Part shown: positions 47,011 to 59,654 of the stretch, piece by piece | Position numbering within the stretch: the first letter of the stretch is position 1 | Layout: each line of letters opens with the position of its first letter | DNA from: Cryptomeria japonica | Lineage: Eukaryota > Streptophyta > Pinopsida > Cupressales > Cupressaceae | Length of the DNA stretch: 64,000 bases | Direction of reading: 5' to 3' | NCBI RefSeq assembly: GCF_030272615.1 | Contig: NC_081406.1 | Coordinates: forward strand, 236,073,922 to 236,137,921 | Position numbers and translations under genes: made by a program | Notes under the pieces: generated by a model | What the model was told of the DNA's origin: nothing | The model's database searches: none | What the model saw: only the letters and a program-made list of their open reading frames with translations

Positions 47011-47067
47011 ATCCTCCAGGTCCTCTGTGTTATAAGCTTAACCACTTGAGGTAAAGATCTGAGTCTA

Positions 47068-50000
47068 ATGATGAAGAGGGAAGGTCCAAAGTTTAACAGA
47101 GAAAATTTTAGTATATGGAAAGACAAAATGAAGATATACATCAGAAGAACAGGTGCTCAACACTGGAGCTATGTTGAGAATGCCTATATTGCCCCTACCG
47201 GTACTCTCACCGATGACCAGAGGAGAGAGATGCAAGAGAATGAGCAAGTCATGGAAGCCCTAATTAGTAGTTTATTAGACATTGAGTTTATTGATGTCCA
47301 AGATAAGGTAAATCCCAAAGAGGTATGGGATACTCTTGGAAATATCTATGGCAGTGATGAGCATGTAAAATAAGATAAGGAAGAAAGCCTTAGAGGGAAG
47401 TTTGAAGACATGCGGATGGTTGAAGGTGAAACCATTCAACAGTACAAAATAAGAATCAAAACCATTGTTGGAGATATCAAGAGTGTAGGTGGTAAAATGG
47501 AAAATTACACTATGGTAAGAAAAGTCCTGAGATCCCTATTGCCAGTCTATGCAATAAGGGTTGCTGCTATTCAGGAGTTGAGATCAATAGACAAGACTAA
47601 GGTGTCCCTAGACTCCATCATTGCAAAGTTGATAGCCTATGAGCTAAATAGTTTTGATGGCAATCTTCAAAAAACTGTATCATTTTTTAAAGCTTCTATT
47701 GTACCATCCAGAAAAGGAAAAGAAGCTATCACTAGTGGTGAACCAAGACAGAGTAGAGGAATGGATGATGAGGAGATTCTGATGGCATTTGAAGCTCTCC
47801 TTGCTAGAAAATTTCCTAAAGGAATAGACAAATACAAAGGTAAGCTTCCTTTGAAATGCTTTTCTTGTAACCGGATAGGACATATTACTGTAAACTATCC
47901 CAATGGTGACAATAAGGACAAATTGGAAAGGTTCAAGAAATTCAAAGGAGGAAACCGGAGAAACTGTTTTGTGGCAGTTGATGAAGGTGTCACAAATGAG
48001 GAATCAGAGGATGAAGAAAACGAAGATATTATGTTTGTTGCTATCAAGGAAGATGTGTCAGACAAGAAGGCTCTTGTCTCCCAGTTTGATAATTCCAATG
48101 AGGATCATTGACAATGGCTGCTCTCATCATATGACTGGTGACTGGAGCAAGTTTCTATCCTTGGAAGAATATGATGGTGTTGTGGTTCGCTTTGGTAATG
48201 ATGCACCATGCATGGTCAAAGGTAGAGGGTCCATCTCTCTTAATAGAAAGAGTAGTGTTGACAATGTATACTAGGTTGATGGTCTCAGACACAACCTTCT
48301 GAGTGTTGCCCAGCTGAATGATAGTGTTCTCACTTTGGAATTCAAAAATGGAGTGTACAAAATCAAAGAAAATAATGGAGAATTGGTGGCCACTGGCATG
48401 CAAACCAAAGGTAATCTATTTTAGCTGAATGCAAATATAAGTACATGTCTTATGGCTAAATTTGATGATAGCTGGATATGGCATAGGATACTCTGCCATG
48501 TAAATTTTGAAAACATTGTGAAGGCTAGTAAGATCAAGGAAGTTAGAGGATTGCCAGTGCTAAGAAAACCGGATAATACCTTGTGCAGAGAATGTCAATT
48601 GGGGAAAATGTCTTCGTCAACCTTTAAAGGTAAATCTTTCACTGCTGACAATCTGCTTGATCTTGTACATACTGATTTGTGTGGTCCTATGAAAACTAGG
48701 AGTGTGCAGGGTGATAGGTACTTCATGATTCTCACCGATGACTGCTCGAGAATGATGTGGGTCACATTCTTGAAAGATAAGTCTGAAGCTTTTGTAAAGT
48801 TCAAAGCTTTCAGAGCATTAGTGGAGAAGGAAAGCGGTAAAAGGATCAAGTGCCTGAGAGCTGATCAAGGAGGGGAGTTCACTTCCAGTAAATTCAACAA
48901 GTACTGTGAAGAACATGGCATCAAGAGGCAACTGTCTGCGCCCCCAGACTCCATAGCAGAATGGCCTAGGAGAGAGGAATAACAGGATTGTGGTTGAAGT
49001 AGCTAGAACCATGTTGATTCAAGGAAAGGTAGCTCACAACTTTTGGAGAGAAGCGGTGAGCACTAGAGTCTATACAACGAACCAAGTACTCATCAAGAAA
49101 GGTAAGGATAAAAACCCTTATGAGTATTGGACCGGTAAGACACCTGTGGTTAGCTACTTTAGAGTGTTTGGTAGCAAATGTTACATCAAGAGGAGCAAAC
49201 ACCAAAGAAAATTTGATGCTAAATGTGATGAGGGAATATTCCTTGGGTATTCCACCAAGAGGAAAGCTTTCAAGTGTTTCAATAATAGGACTCAGAGAAT
49301 TATGGAAAGCATCAATGTAAGAGCTGATGAAACCTCTAAGAAAACTGAGGAAACCGACAGTAACCAAGTGGTAAATGAACCGGTTGCAACCTTCTGGGAA
49401 TCGGTTGTCAGTCAACCGAGTACCAGTAATAGTGTTCCTATACTGATAGATGTAGATGCTGATACTGATGGAGATGAGGATGAAGTAGAAAAACAAGAGG
49501 AATCCATCAAGACCATTCCTCAGTATGTTCAGCTGAATCATGATCCTAAGCAGATCATAGGAGATAAGGATGTAGGAATCCTTACAAGAAGAAAGGTCAG
49601 AGAAAACTCATATATGATCTCTGAATTTGAGCATAAAACATTCAAAGAGGCACATAAAGATGAAGACTGGATAAAGGCAATGGAAGAGGAACTTGACTAG
49701 ATAGAGAAAAATGGTACATGGCCTTTGGTACCTAGACCGAAGCATAAAAATATCATTGGTACCAAATGGGTCTTCAAAAATAAGCTGAATGAGGATGGCA
49801 CAATGATTAGGAACAAAGCCAGATTGGTGTGCAAAGGATATGCTCAAGAAGAAGGAGAAGACTATGGAGAAACCTTTGCTCTTGTAGCCAGATTGGAAGG
49901 AGTTCATATGCTTCTTGCATATGTAGCTTTTAAAGGCTTCAAGGTATATCAAATGGATGTAAAATCTACATTCCTAAATGGTGTACTTGAAGAGGAGGTG

Positions 50001-51164
50001 TATATAGAGCAACCAGATGGGTTTGCCCTCTTTGAAGATAGTGACATGGTATGTAAGCTACATAAAGCCTTATATGGTCTAAAGTAGGCACCTAGAGCAT
50101 GGTATGAACGTCTACATTCCCATCTTGTGAAGATCGGCTTTGAGAGAACAAGTGAAGATAGCAATATCTAGTTGAAGTTTAAAGGAGACCAGATCCTGAT
50201 CTGTGAGGTATTTGTTGATGACATTATCTTTGGTGGAGATGACAAGATGAGTCATGAATTTGCAGATGAAATGAAGAAAGAGTTTGAGATGTCACTCATA
50301 GGGGAGATTAAGTTCTTCATTGGACTATAGATCCAGCAGATGAAAGATGGAATCTTTATCACTTAGTCCAAGTATGTCAAAGAGGTGTTGAAGACCTTTG
50401 GCATGGAAGATAGCAAACTAGTTGGAACACCGATAGTGACCAGTTGTAAACTATCCAAAGAAGATGACTCAACATTGGTTGATGAGAAGGAATATCAATC
50501 AATGATTGGTAAATTGCATTATGTAGTGCATAGTAGACCGGATATTGCACATGCAATTGGCATTACTGCAAGGTTCCAAAAAAGTCCAAGAGAATCCCAC
50601 TTGGTTGTAGTCAAACGGATTCTTAGGTATTTGAAAGGAACTATTGACTATGGGTTATGGTATCCATACAATAATGATTTTAACTTGAAAGTGTTCATAG
50701 ATGCTGATTGGGTTGGTAATGTAGATGACCGGAAGAGCGCAACCGGTGGTGCATTCTTTCTTGGTTGTACACTGGTCTCATGGATGAGTAAGAACCAGAG
50801 TTGTATCTCTTAGTCTACAGCGGAAGAAGAGTATGTTGTAGATTTCATGAACTGCACACAGACGATTTGGATGAAGCATGTATTAAATGGCTTCAAAGTT
50901 CCTGTATCTGAATCGGTAAGTATATTTTGTGACAATACTAGTGCAATTAATATCTCCAAGAATCTGGTTTTACATTCTAGAACCAAGCACTTTGAGCTTA
51001 AGTATCATTTCTTGAGGGAAAAGGTTCAGAACAAAGAGATTGCACTGAAACATGTATCCAGTAAGGAGCACTTAGTAGACATATTCACCAAGCCTCTCCC
51101 AAAGGCTACATTTATGTACTTAAGAGGTGAATTAGGGGTGTTGCCCCTTCAAGAGGTAAACTAA
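47068..51164 (+). pseudogene. Copia C gag-pol pseudogene
   Basis: Gag starts at ATG 47068 or 47071 (KREGPKFNREN), with a UBN2-like region to about 47640. The zinc knuckle near 47857 ends in Tyr, not Cys (CFSCNRIGHITVNY). The protease reads IIDNGCSHHM near 48105, where DSG is usual. GAG-pre-integrase and integrase are at 48440-49300, with WHRILCHVNF, CRECQLGK and LRADQGGEF. Reverse transcriptase is at 49740-50400, with KALYGLK and FVDDIIFGG. RNase H is at 50690-51130, ending in VDIFTKPLP. Lesions: TAA at 47371; frameshift near 48100; a one-base loss in a C run near 48945; TAG at 48272, 48422, 49698, 50085, 50169 and later. Most TAG codons sit where CAG is expected. Confidence 0.92.
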
Positions 51165-51407
51165 AAGCATATGCTCCACATCAGTTAGGTATTGCATAGT
51201 CAAATTTATTTTGGATTGATGTGTTGAAGGATGCTACTCCTCAGGGGGAGCAGCATAATGGAACAGGGAAGCTTGTGCCTCCACTTTGGCATTGTTGTCA
51301 AAGGGGGAGAAGATGTGAAGTAGAGAAGATATCTATAAAAATTAGGGGAGAAGATGTGAAGCGGAGAGATATATTTGTATATTTCCATCAATGCCAAAGG
51401 GGGAGAT
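51165..51407 (+). other. Copia C 3' UTR with repeated polypurine tracts
   Basis: Purine tracts near 51242 (cagggggagc), 51300 (aaagggggagaag) and 51341 (aggggagaag). The LTR-proximal AAAGGGGGAGAT is at 51396-51407. Confidence 0.8.
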
Positions 51408-51554
51408 TGTTGGCATTATGTGAACCGGTATGAGGACATAATGACATTGTATGTTGTTATTGATGTCAATATATTGAAGAGGTGAGAACTGACATATGTG
51501 AGAACCGGTATGACGATATGCTCAAGCCTGTGAAGCCAGGTGGAGTCAGTGTCT
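51408..51554 (+). repeat. Copia C 3' LTR remnant, 147 bp
   Basis: Starts TGTTGGCATTATGTG and follows the 5' LTR for about 120 bases, to ccggtatgac. It then skips to a part resembling 45788-45840 (tgctcaagcctgtg) and ends. More than 1 kb of LTR is missing. Confidence 0.85.
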
Positions 51555-51559
51555 GGTAC

Positions 51560-51979
51560 TTGCAAACCTGCACCCAACACTAAACACAACATATACATCA
51601 TAATAATCAGACACGTGATGGAGAATTGGGACGACATATCATGCTCACTATGAGTGATATGACATTATCTTTACTCACGAAGATAGTCAAACAATATGGT
51701 ATCAAAATATTGCATAAAATAATGATCATGATATAGGGTTAGTACCATTATAACATCATAAGCCATATAGTCCACATGAACAATGAATACATATAATCCA
51801 TAAATCATATAAACCCATGCATCATAGTGATACTATGTACTAACATCCACAGGAACTATAAAATTTCATATGTCATATAGTATGTCTAGCATATTCAGTC
51901 ATATAAATCTCCAAACATGACGAGTCATATCAAATAACATAAATCCATGTAGAGTAACTATCATCATAAAGACCATCTA
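51560..51979. other. AT-rich DNA, no gene seen
   Basis: Right flank of Copia C. Its catatcat/cataaatc word use resembles the left flank (45052-45400), consistent with one interrupted locus. No motif recognised. Confidence 0.5.
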
Positions 51980-54900
51980 TGTAGTGACCCTCCCTAACTC
52001 ACCTTGTATTTTACATATCAAAGGATTGTATTTCCCTAGCTTAGTCTATCTTATGAAGATTTTATTGTATCATTGTATGTATTAACCCTACTTTATGATG
52101 ATGATTTTATAAGACATCTTTGTACTGGGTGATTGTCTTCATGAAAGGTACGATACCTTATCACTCATCGCGAGCATGATAAGGTGTTGTGATTCTCTTT
52201 CACTTGTCTATTACTATGATATTGTATATATGTTCTTTTGTGTTTATGGGTGGATAATGTTTATTCAACTAATTAATTAATATTGAGTAATAGTTATTAA
52301 AGTTATAATTAATCAATTAATTAATGGATATTTGATTTATTATTATTGAATTTATTAATATTTAATTTGTTAATTAATTGGTTTTATTTTGGATTTAAAT
52401 TAATGTTATTTATTTAATTGATTTATTGACTACTGTTTTATTTAATTAATTTTATCCTTTTGATTTTATTTATTCTGAATTGATTTATTTAATTTATTTT
52501 AGATATAGTTGTTAAGTTGGTTTTGATTATTAATAATTATAAAGGTATAAAGCCCATTTCAATTTCTACACTCCTAAAAAGTAATAATATTATTATATTG
52601 TTTTTACTATGCATGAAAGGTGTAAAAATAAAATAAAGTTAATCTTACCTACCTTCCTAATTGATTGGGTGAATTTGGAATAATAAGTAAGAAATATAAT
52701 AAAATATTTTTACCTTGCATAGTTTGCCATGCATTTTTATTTATTTTGAATTTCTGGATGGTTGTTGGGTTACCAGTGGGCAGTATTTTGATTGAAAATT
52801 TTGGGATTTTGGCTTGAATATTGGTTTGCATTTGGATTTTGCAAGCTTGGATTGGATTTGTGATCTCTAGGTTGGAGTTCTTCTTTCTTTTTTTAATTTA
52901 TTTGAGATTCTTGTCTTTGTTGTGTCTTCCCATGGAAACGATTTATTTTTTATTGTTTAATGGATGGGGACAAGAAATACATTATAGTTTAAATGCTTTG
53001 GAATCAAAATGAATGAAAGGGGGAATTTTGCAGATTGGCTCCTTATGTTTGATTGAGATTCTTGAGTTGATTTGTCTATGTAGTGAATGGTGGATAAATG
53101 CATATATGTATATACATTTTATGTGTGTTTGTAGAATTTTCTTATTGGTATTTAAATGTTTATTTGGGTGTTATACTCCTTATGAACTCTTGGTTGTAAT
53201 AGAGGTTGTTTTTGCTATGTCTTGAGTGTTCTGTGACTATGTAAGAACCCATGAAAGTCCATGTGACTGTCTATTTCATGTTTTAATAAATTTTAATCAT
53301 GTTTCAAGGGTTTTTGAGTGTATGGAGTTTCATTTTTTAATTCCACTTGGTCTATGCAGAGTTAGAGCTATCTCCCATGCACTTAGACTCCCAAAATCCA
53401 GATTTAGCCATTAGGATTGTGCACTGAGTTGCAAAAGCATTCCTATGAGTTTCATTTGATGTGTAAACCATTTTTACACCATTTCTAATTCTTATCAAAC
53501 TTCTTAGTAATTCCCTTGAGGTCCTTTTTTTTTTCTCCTCAGTCAATCTGGGCAGTTACCTTACCTTCAAGATCCTTCAAACTTGATATTTTGCATACTT
53601 TACCAGAAATGCCACCAAAAATACTAGAAAAACTACCATAATAACCAATAACCCTCTCATACGAACTAGGAATTCTAATGTACATACCAAGAATTCCATA
53701 GTTTAGACCTAGAGAGCTGACAAACTAACCAAGAGAGCTAACCTTCAGACTGAGAAAGTTGACCTAGAAGCCCAAAACATTGACCAATGGACTAGAAACA
53801 TTGTGAAATGGACCAAAAATGCTATGAAATGTGCAAAAAATGTTACCCTACATACCAGGGGCGCTAACCTGCATAACAAGAGATCTGAAGTGATCTGCGA
53901 GACCCAGAAAGGTCAATTTTAGTGTTGTAAAGTCCTAGTTTGGATTGTGTGATGCTCCCAAAGGAATGTGAAGTCTTTTTTGAGTAATTTCAAGTGATTA
54001 ATTATATTCTATGATGTTTCATGATGTATTTTTTGCTTTGGTAAGTTGGATCATGCCTTATCGTTGAGGAGTTTCCTTATGCAAAAGTTGCTCTAGCAAG
54101 ACGTTCTTGTCTTACTATTTGTGGATTGTTTCTATGACTCCAGTGGGATTTTTTTTACCTCACTATTGAGGATTTGTAGTAGTTTATTATGTTCTTATTT
54201 TTCATTTTCTTGCATTGGTATTATGCCTATGAGGCATTGGTGAAGGCCCTATACTTGTAGTGGTCCATATGTCTGCAGTATGTTCTCAGTGAAGTTATGT
54301 GTTCTTGGTAGTCTTTTGTGAGCATTATTTATGTATTGTTATGTCATTTCATGTGTTACCCTATGGCTTTGCATATTATTATGGGGAGTGGGCTTCCTTG
54401 TGATTACCGAGGTCACGTGAGTTAGGTTGCTTGGAACCTAGACCGTCAGTGCACAATGGAAGTTCTCTTTTTTTGTAATTCAATGACAATATTTAATAAT
54501 TCATTGGGCCTTATGAGATGGAAATTCAATCTCCCTTGTACTCACATAGGTTGAGATGGCTCCACAAGTCTATTAAGGGATTGTTTTCACCCTTCTTTTG
54601 TGAGGGTAGCTTGTATGACTATTAGGAGTATGGATTGCTCTTCTTTGTGAGGATAGCATACATGTCAACTATGGGTGTGTAATTACCCTCTTTTTGAGGC
54701 TATCACGTAGGAGCATGACTAGAAGGATGGCCATATTCCCTTTTATATGAGGACAACATGTGATGACACTCCATTCCTACATGTGACCATGTCCATATGC
54801 CATGATTGATTGTATGCCTCTGGAAGAGTTTATTGTTGATTTCAGCCTTGTGTTGTCATGTGATTACTGTTGGTTTGAGTTCATTATGTGCTATGTTCAG

Positions 54901-56560
54901 TTCCATGGTCGTTAGGTGTCAACCTAGGTCTTGAGTGAGTGTTGGAACCCCATGTCATCTCCTAGCATAGTGGGTAGTTCCTATATGGTTCCACATGGTC
55001 GGGTGATTTGATGTCTTCTTCCATTGCATGTTGCACACATGGACTTAAATTTATATTATCTCTTCATGTGGATATCTTTTGGAACATAGTCTATGTAATT
55101 ATGATTGTTATCATGCAGTATGGAACTCAAAAGGATATAATTGTAAAGGAAGCCATGTAACCAATATCTTAGAATATGTGTAATGAGACTTGTAGAAGAT
55201 TGATTTTGAAACGAGACATATAAGATAAGATTATTGTAAATGGATATTCATGATGAATATAATTTCTAGCTAGCAGGAATTAAATGATTGCAATGATTGT
55301 GTATATCTTGTGGATGGTAGTGAATATAATAATGATCATGTATGCCTTGATTTGAAGGATGCTAATCCTTAGTGTCAGTTACTCTTGGGATATGCAAATG
55401 AATGAGTAGTTGTAGATTTGTATGGATTCAATGATTCTCTATTATGTGTTTGAGTTATGGAGCTGATTTCTATCCATTAGGGTTAATAGTGTATTATGAT
55501 GATTTGCTAAATGTGGATACAAAATATGTTCTCTCATGATTCGTAATATCTTACAATATGATGTTGGAAGGTTATGACCTTGGAATGTATTAAGACAATT
55601 TTATCCCATGTGATCTATATTGTGGAAGTGTTCATTAGGAATGGGCTTGAGTTAGATTATTTATGTGTTAAGAAGGGTTATTGCTTACTGTTATGATTTG
55701 TGTATGAGCATGTGGTTAGTAATATTGATGTGATGATATGTACCTTTAAGAAATGATGTAGTTCCACTTATAGAGTTAGATATGTGTTTTCATTGAAAGT
55801 TAGATAAATCTTGTAAGAATGTGAATGAGAAGCATTAATAGTGTCATAAATAATCCTAGAGATTGAAGTTGAATGGAAATTATAATAGTGTGTTGTTGAC
55901 ATCTTGTATGGTATGTGTTAAGAGATGCTATTATGTATAGATTAGATGGAAATGATATAGGTATATTGGGTGGCATCATGCACCTATAATAGTTAATCAT
56001 TGATGTTATACTTCATTTACTTGTATATGTTAGTAATCCTATTGTTAGGCATTGTGAATCTTAGATTATGTTCTAGTACTATCTTATGAAGGGATATACG
56101 TTTAAATTCTTAATTAATATAATGGATGTGTAATGATGCGCATTTGGAACATTTGAATTGGTGCTCTAAAATGAACTTAGTTTATAAGATTTTACTCTTA
56201 CAAGTAGTGATGATGAGATACCCTAGGGGAAAAGATGATATGATGTGTTATTCTTCTTGCGTAGTTGTGTTATTATGTTTTATGCTTTATTGTAATTAGG
56301 AAATGATGTAAATTGTAATGATGCATTTAGTAGATGATGTATTTCATATGCATTATATGTATGTATTGTTTAGTAGATGAGCTTTAAAAAAATTTATCTC
56401 TATTTGTAGTTAGATTAGGTGTATTTCTCTAGGGTATTTTGGTGGGCATTACAATCTAAGATAGTAATAAAGTGATAAATAACCATCTAAGAATCAACCA
56501 TATGTTTAAATAGGTCTATCAATATGTAAATCAAAATGAAAGTCTAGGAGGGACACTACA
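51980..56560. repeat. LTR-like unit of 4581 bp, no internal region
   Basis: Begins TGTAGTGACCCTCC and ends GGAGGGACACTACA. The termini are 14-bp inverted repeats with one mismatch, in the TG...CA form of an LTR. I see no pol motif inside; the ORFs are short. There is no primer-binding site or polypurine tract just outside, and the flanking five bases differ (atcta, gaata). It is either a solo LTR from inter-element recombination or a large non-coding element. Orientation is unknown. Confidence 0.6.
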
Positions 56561-56739
56561 GAATAGTAGACAGTTAGGTTAACCAGGGTCTAGATTGTAA
56601 GAATATCTCATTGGGAGTTTACCTTGTAATCAAGTGATAACTTAATTAACTAATTCTTGAATGGTTGTGTAGTAGTAAATCATCTTAATAAGATAATGAA
56701 TGGACATGGTGGCCTTAATGCCTTGCCCAAGGTTGGTAA

Positions 56740-57685
56740 TAAGGGATAGGATTGGGAAGGCCTACGTGACTTAGCCTCCTAGGTAAGATAGTCTCCCTCA
56801 CTCCTTCAAGGTTTAGATAGCTCTACATGAGCATCTTGGAGTCAGGATAGGTGGCCAAGTTCCCATTTTGATTGCATGCAATGACATTCTTTTCCCTACA
56901 TGTAGGTCCTAGCACCTTGAGTTTTGATTTGACATGTTGCCTCTAGAGGTCTTGAGCTATGTCTTTCTCTTTGAGTTAGCTTTGTTATGTGGTCTTGATT
57001 GTATCCTTTGGTTGTTAGGTTCTAGCCTAGATATAGAGTGTGTGTGGGATCTTGTGACATATCCTAGCATGGGGGGTGGTTCCTTATGGTTCCACATGCT
57101 CAGGTGGTTTGATGCCTTTTTCCATTGGGATGTTCTTCATTGGATGCTCCTATGAGTGGATGTGGATTCTTATCTCTTCAGCTATGGATGGTTACTTGTA
57201 CCATATTGATGTATATGATTCATATGGCATATGTGTGTAGAATTCATGATGTATTTGTATTTTTAGTTGAGAGCTATTCTCTTTGATGTAAAAAGGTTGA
57301 TGTATATGTAATGGTAGATTATTTATTAGGTCATGATCATAGTTTTTATAAGAGAACATATAGATGTATCTTGTTATATCTTGGATATTGATTCATTGGT
57401 GGGAAAAATGTAATTGATTCTATGTAAGTACATATTGTGATATGTGAATTTTTATGGTTGTCAATAATGGATTAGGAATGTGGTAGATAATATTAGAAAA
57501 GATGATGTTATTGAATAATGGATTAGGTATTAGGAACATCTGTATTGGTGCTCTTAAAATGAATCTTAAGGGGTCAAATGGTATTTGCATTACTAATAAT
57601 GGAATCATGATAGGCTAGTGAGGTATCTCATGTATGCATGTAAACAAAAATGCCAGTTGAGTTAGAATAATTTGTATTATGATAT
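56740..57685. repeat. Diverged partial copy of the 51980-56560 family
   Basis: Landmarks recur in the same order as in 54400-56230. cctagcat-g-ggg-ggttcc-tatggttccacatg is at about 57062-57098 and 54963-54999. gaacat-tg-attggtgctc-taaaatgaa is at about 57533-57563 and 56149-56177. It is shorter through deletions and is cut at 57685 by Copia D. 56561-56739 between the copies shows nothing I can name. Confidence 0.65.
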
Positions 57686-59304
57686 TGTTAGTCCCAACCG
57701 GTGCTAAGAGGGGAGGGGTGAATCAACACTTGATCAAATTTTCACAATTAAACTTTTAACTTAAATCTGCATTCATCTAATATCCAACAATATACTTAAT
57801 CACTGAAGTAAAATATGCAAGATAAAGAGTTGACAATGACACCAAGAAGAAATCTCATGGAAACCCAAATGGAAGAAAACCATGGTGTGAGTAGGAACTC
57901 ACAAAATTTGTACTCTTCTGAAGTACGCCCAGTGAGGAGCCATCCTTGTTAGGAGATTACAAAGACATTGTTAGGTGCCACCTAGTTAAGGGATTTTGTT
58001 CAAGGCTAGTTATTTCCTTTACCCTGTTAAAGGTAGCATGGTTAAAGGACTTAAAAACATCAATTAAGATGTCACACGATTAAGAGATTTTACAAAAGGG
58101 ACCTGCTAAAGTCAACCCGATTAAGGGATTTATGTTGCAGTGGTTAGAAATCAACAGATGGATGATCTGATGTATTAGCTACTGATAGCTTGATGAAATC
58201 TCAATATGCATCACACTCAATCCACACTAGTTGTGTCTTCTCTGCACAGCACTGGGTTTCTTCTTACACCTTCGGCTCTTCACTCAATTGGTTGCCTGTC
58301 CATCGGCATTGTGCTCTGCCGATCCTCTGACCTTTGGCTCTCCACTCTGTCAGTTCTTTGTTCTACGGCTTTGCCTCAAACTCACTCTACTAGGCTAAAT
58401 TTTTTTAGCACTTATATTCTCTCTGCTCTACACTTTGGATCACCTTCAACAAGATCTGCTTGTTGCAAATTTCATGATCAAAATCTTTTGAATAAACTAA
58501 AAAACACTTTATAGATTTTCTGCTGACACTTCCAAGCATTCCCTCAAACAAAACAATCATGGATTTCAAAAAAATTCAAATTCAAAAATCTTCCACTCTT
58601 TCTATATGTGCCTTACAACAATTTTGCCAAGTGTACAACAAATTTTGTCACCACATCTCCCAAAGATAGTAGCTTCTAGGTATTATTCAATCAATTAAGT
58701 GCAAACAAAAAAATCTGCGAGTAATCATGCTTGACTGCATGATAACCCAAATTAACCTTACCAACAAGTGATTTGGCATAGACACAAGCTCACCACCTCA
58801 TTTTTTGTCACCACAACTGAATAAGCGATCACCGCTCCAAAATTTATGGTGATCACCTATCTTCCTTCTATTATACCGGTGTATCGGTATACCACTGCAC
58901 TTCTATTTACCGGTTCATCCTTTGATTTCTAGTTTGTTGTGCTAGCATCAAGTCTCTTCCCCTATTTGCCAATGTGATTCTGGTTTGCATACAACTAAAA
59001 GTTTTCTTGCCTGAGTCACCTTTTGTGACTTCATCATCATCAAAGTGACCAATCTTCCTAAATGATAGACTAGCTGGCTTAGTCTATATTTCCTTGAGCT
59101 GATTGAACCTTTGATCATTTGTTACCAATTTTGTTTCCATGTGTTTGTAATTCATCACTTTTTCTTACTGGAAGAACACCACTTTATCTATACCACTTCA
59201 CTAGTTAGTGTCTTCACTAGTAAGTGTTGGACATCAATGACAAATCTTAGCACATATACTGGTTCTCTGGATTAACCGGTGTTGTCAATGCCAACAATCC
59301 AACA
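57686..59304 (-). repeat. Copia D 3' LTR, 1619 bp
   Basis: In plus orientation it runs from tgttagtcccaacc to gccaacaatccaaca. On the minus strand it starts TGTTGGATTGTTGGCATTG, directly after the polypurine tract. A 102-codon plus ORF inside (58206-58514) has no recognisable feature. Confidence 0.9.
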
Positions 59305-59316
59305 ATCTCCCCCTTT
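59305..59316 (-). promoter_or_regulatory. Copia D polypurine tract
   Basis: On the minus strand AAAGGGGGAGAT abuts the 3' LTR. It is identical to the tracts of Copia A, B and C. Confidence 0.9.
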
Positions 59317-59654
59317 GCAATTGATGGCAAACACATCATAATCTGGCTAATTAGTTGCATGTTCTTTCGCTTCCTTCATCTCTGTACTAGTCTAGTCATT
59401 ACTTCTGCCCTGAATAATGAATATCTCCCCCTATCACTGGTAGTACTCTGATGCAGCAACTTCATCTCGAACACTACTTATCAATTGTTAGGCACTCTAA
59501 TCACATCTCCCCCTTTGACAACAATGCCAAAGATTCCTTTCTGTACACTTACAAGACTGCTCCCCCTAACCGGAGTTGTCCATAGTCATCAATCTAGTCT
59601 CTTTTTTAAAAAAAAACTTGAAATCATACCAGATTGATGTAGAGCCCTATTTGC
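59317..59654 (-). other. Copia D 3' UTR with extra purine tracts
   Basis: On the plus strand ctccccct occurs near 59424, 59507 and 59561, giving GGGGGAG tracts on the minus strand, as in Copia A to C. Confidence 0.75.

Larger units (their letters stand above)
45557..51554 (+). mobile_element. Copia C: Ty1/Copia element with truncated 3' LTR
   Basis: 5' LTR 45557-46996, primer-binding site, gag-pol pseudogene 47068-51164, purine tracts and a 147-bp LTR remnant. ggtac occurs at 45552-45556 and at 51555-51559, as a target duplication would, but because the 3' LTR end is missing this could be chance. Its family is closer to Copia D than to A/B, by the Gag start (REGPKF) and pol. Confidence 0.88.

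Noticed and set aside
52821-53414. Three consecutive short plus ORFs (52821-53012, 53013-53225, 53226-53414)
   Set aside because: Hydrophobic, Cys/Phe-rich translations of T-rich DNA; different products, no domain.
51980-56560. Terminal-inverted-repeat DNA transposon
   Set aside because: Inverted ends fit, but there is no transposase or target duplication, and TG...CA with a GC-rich edge fits an LTR better. Kept as LTR-like.
58206-58514. 102-codon plus ORF in the Copia D LTR
   Set aside because: Ser/Leu-rich chance ORF inside an LTR, with no motif.
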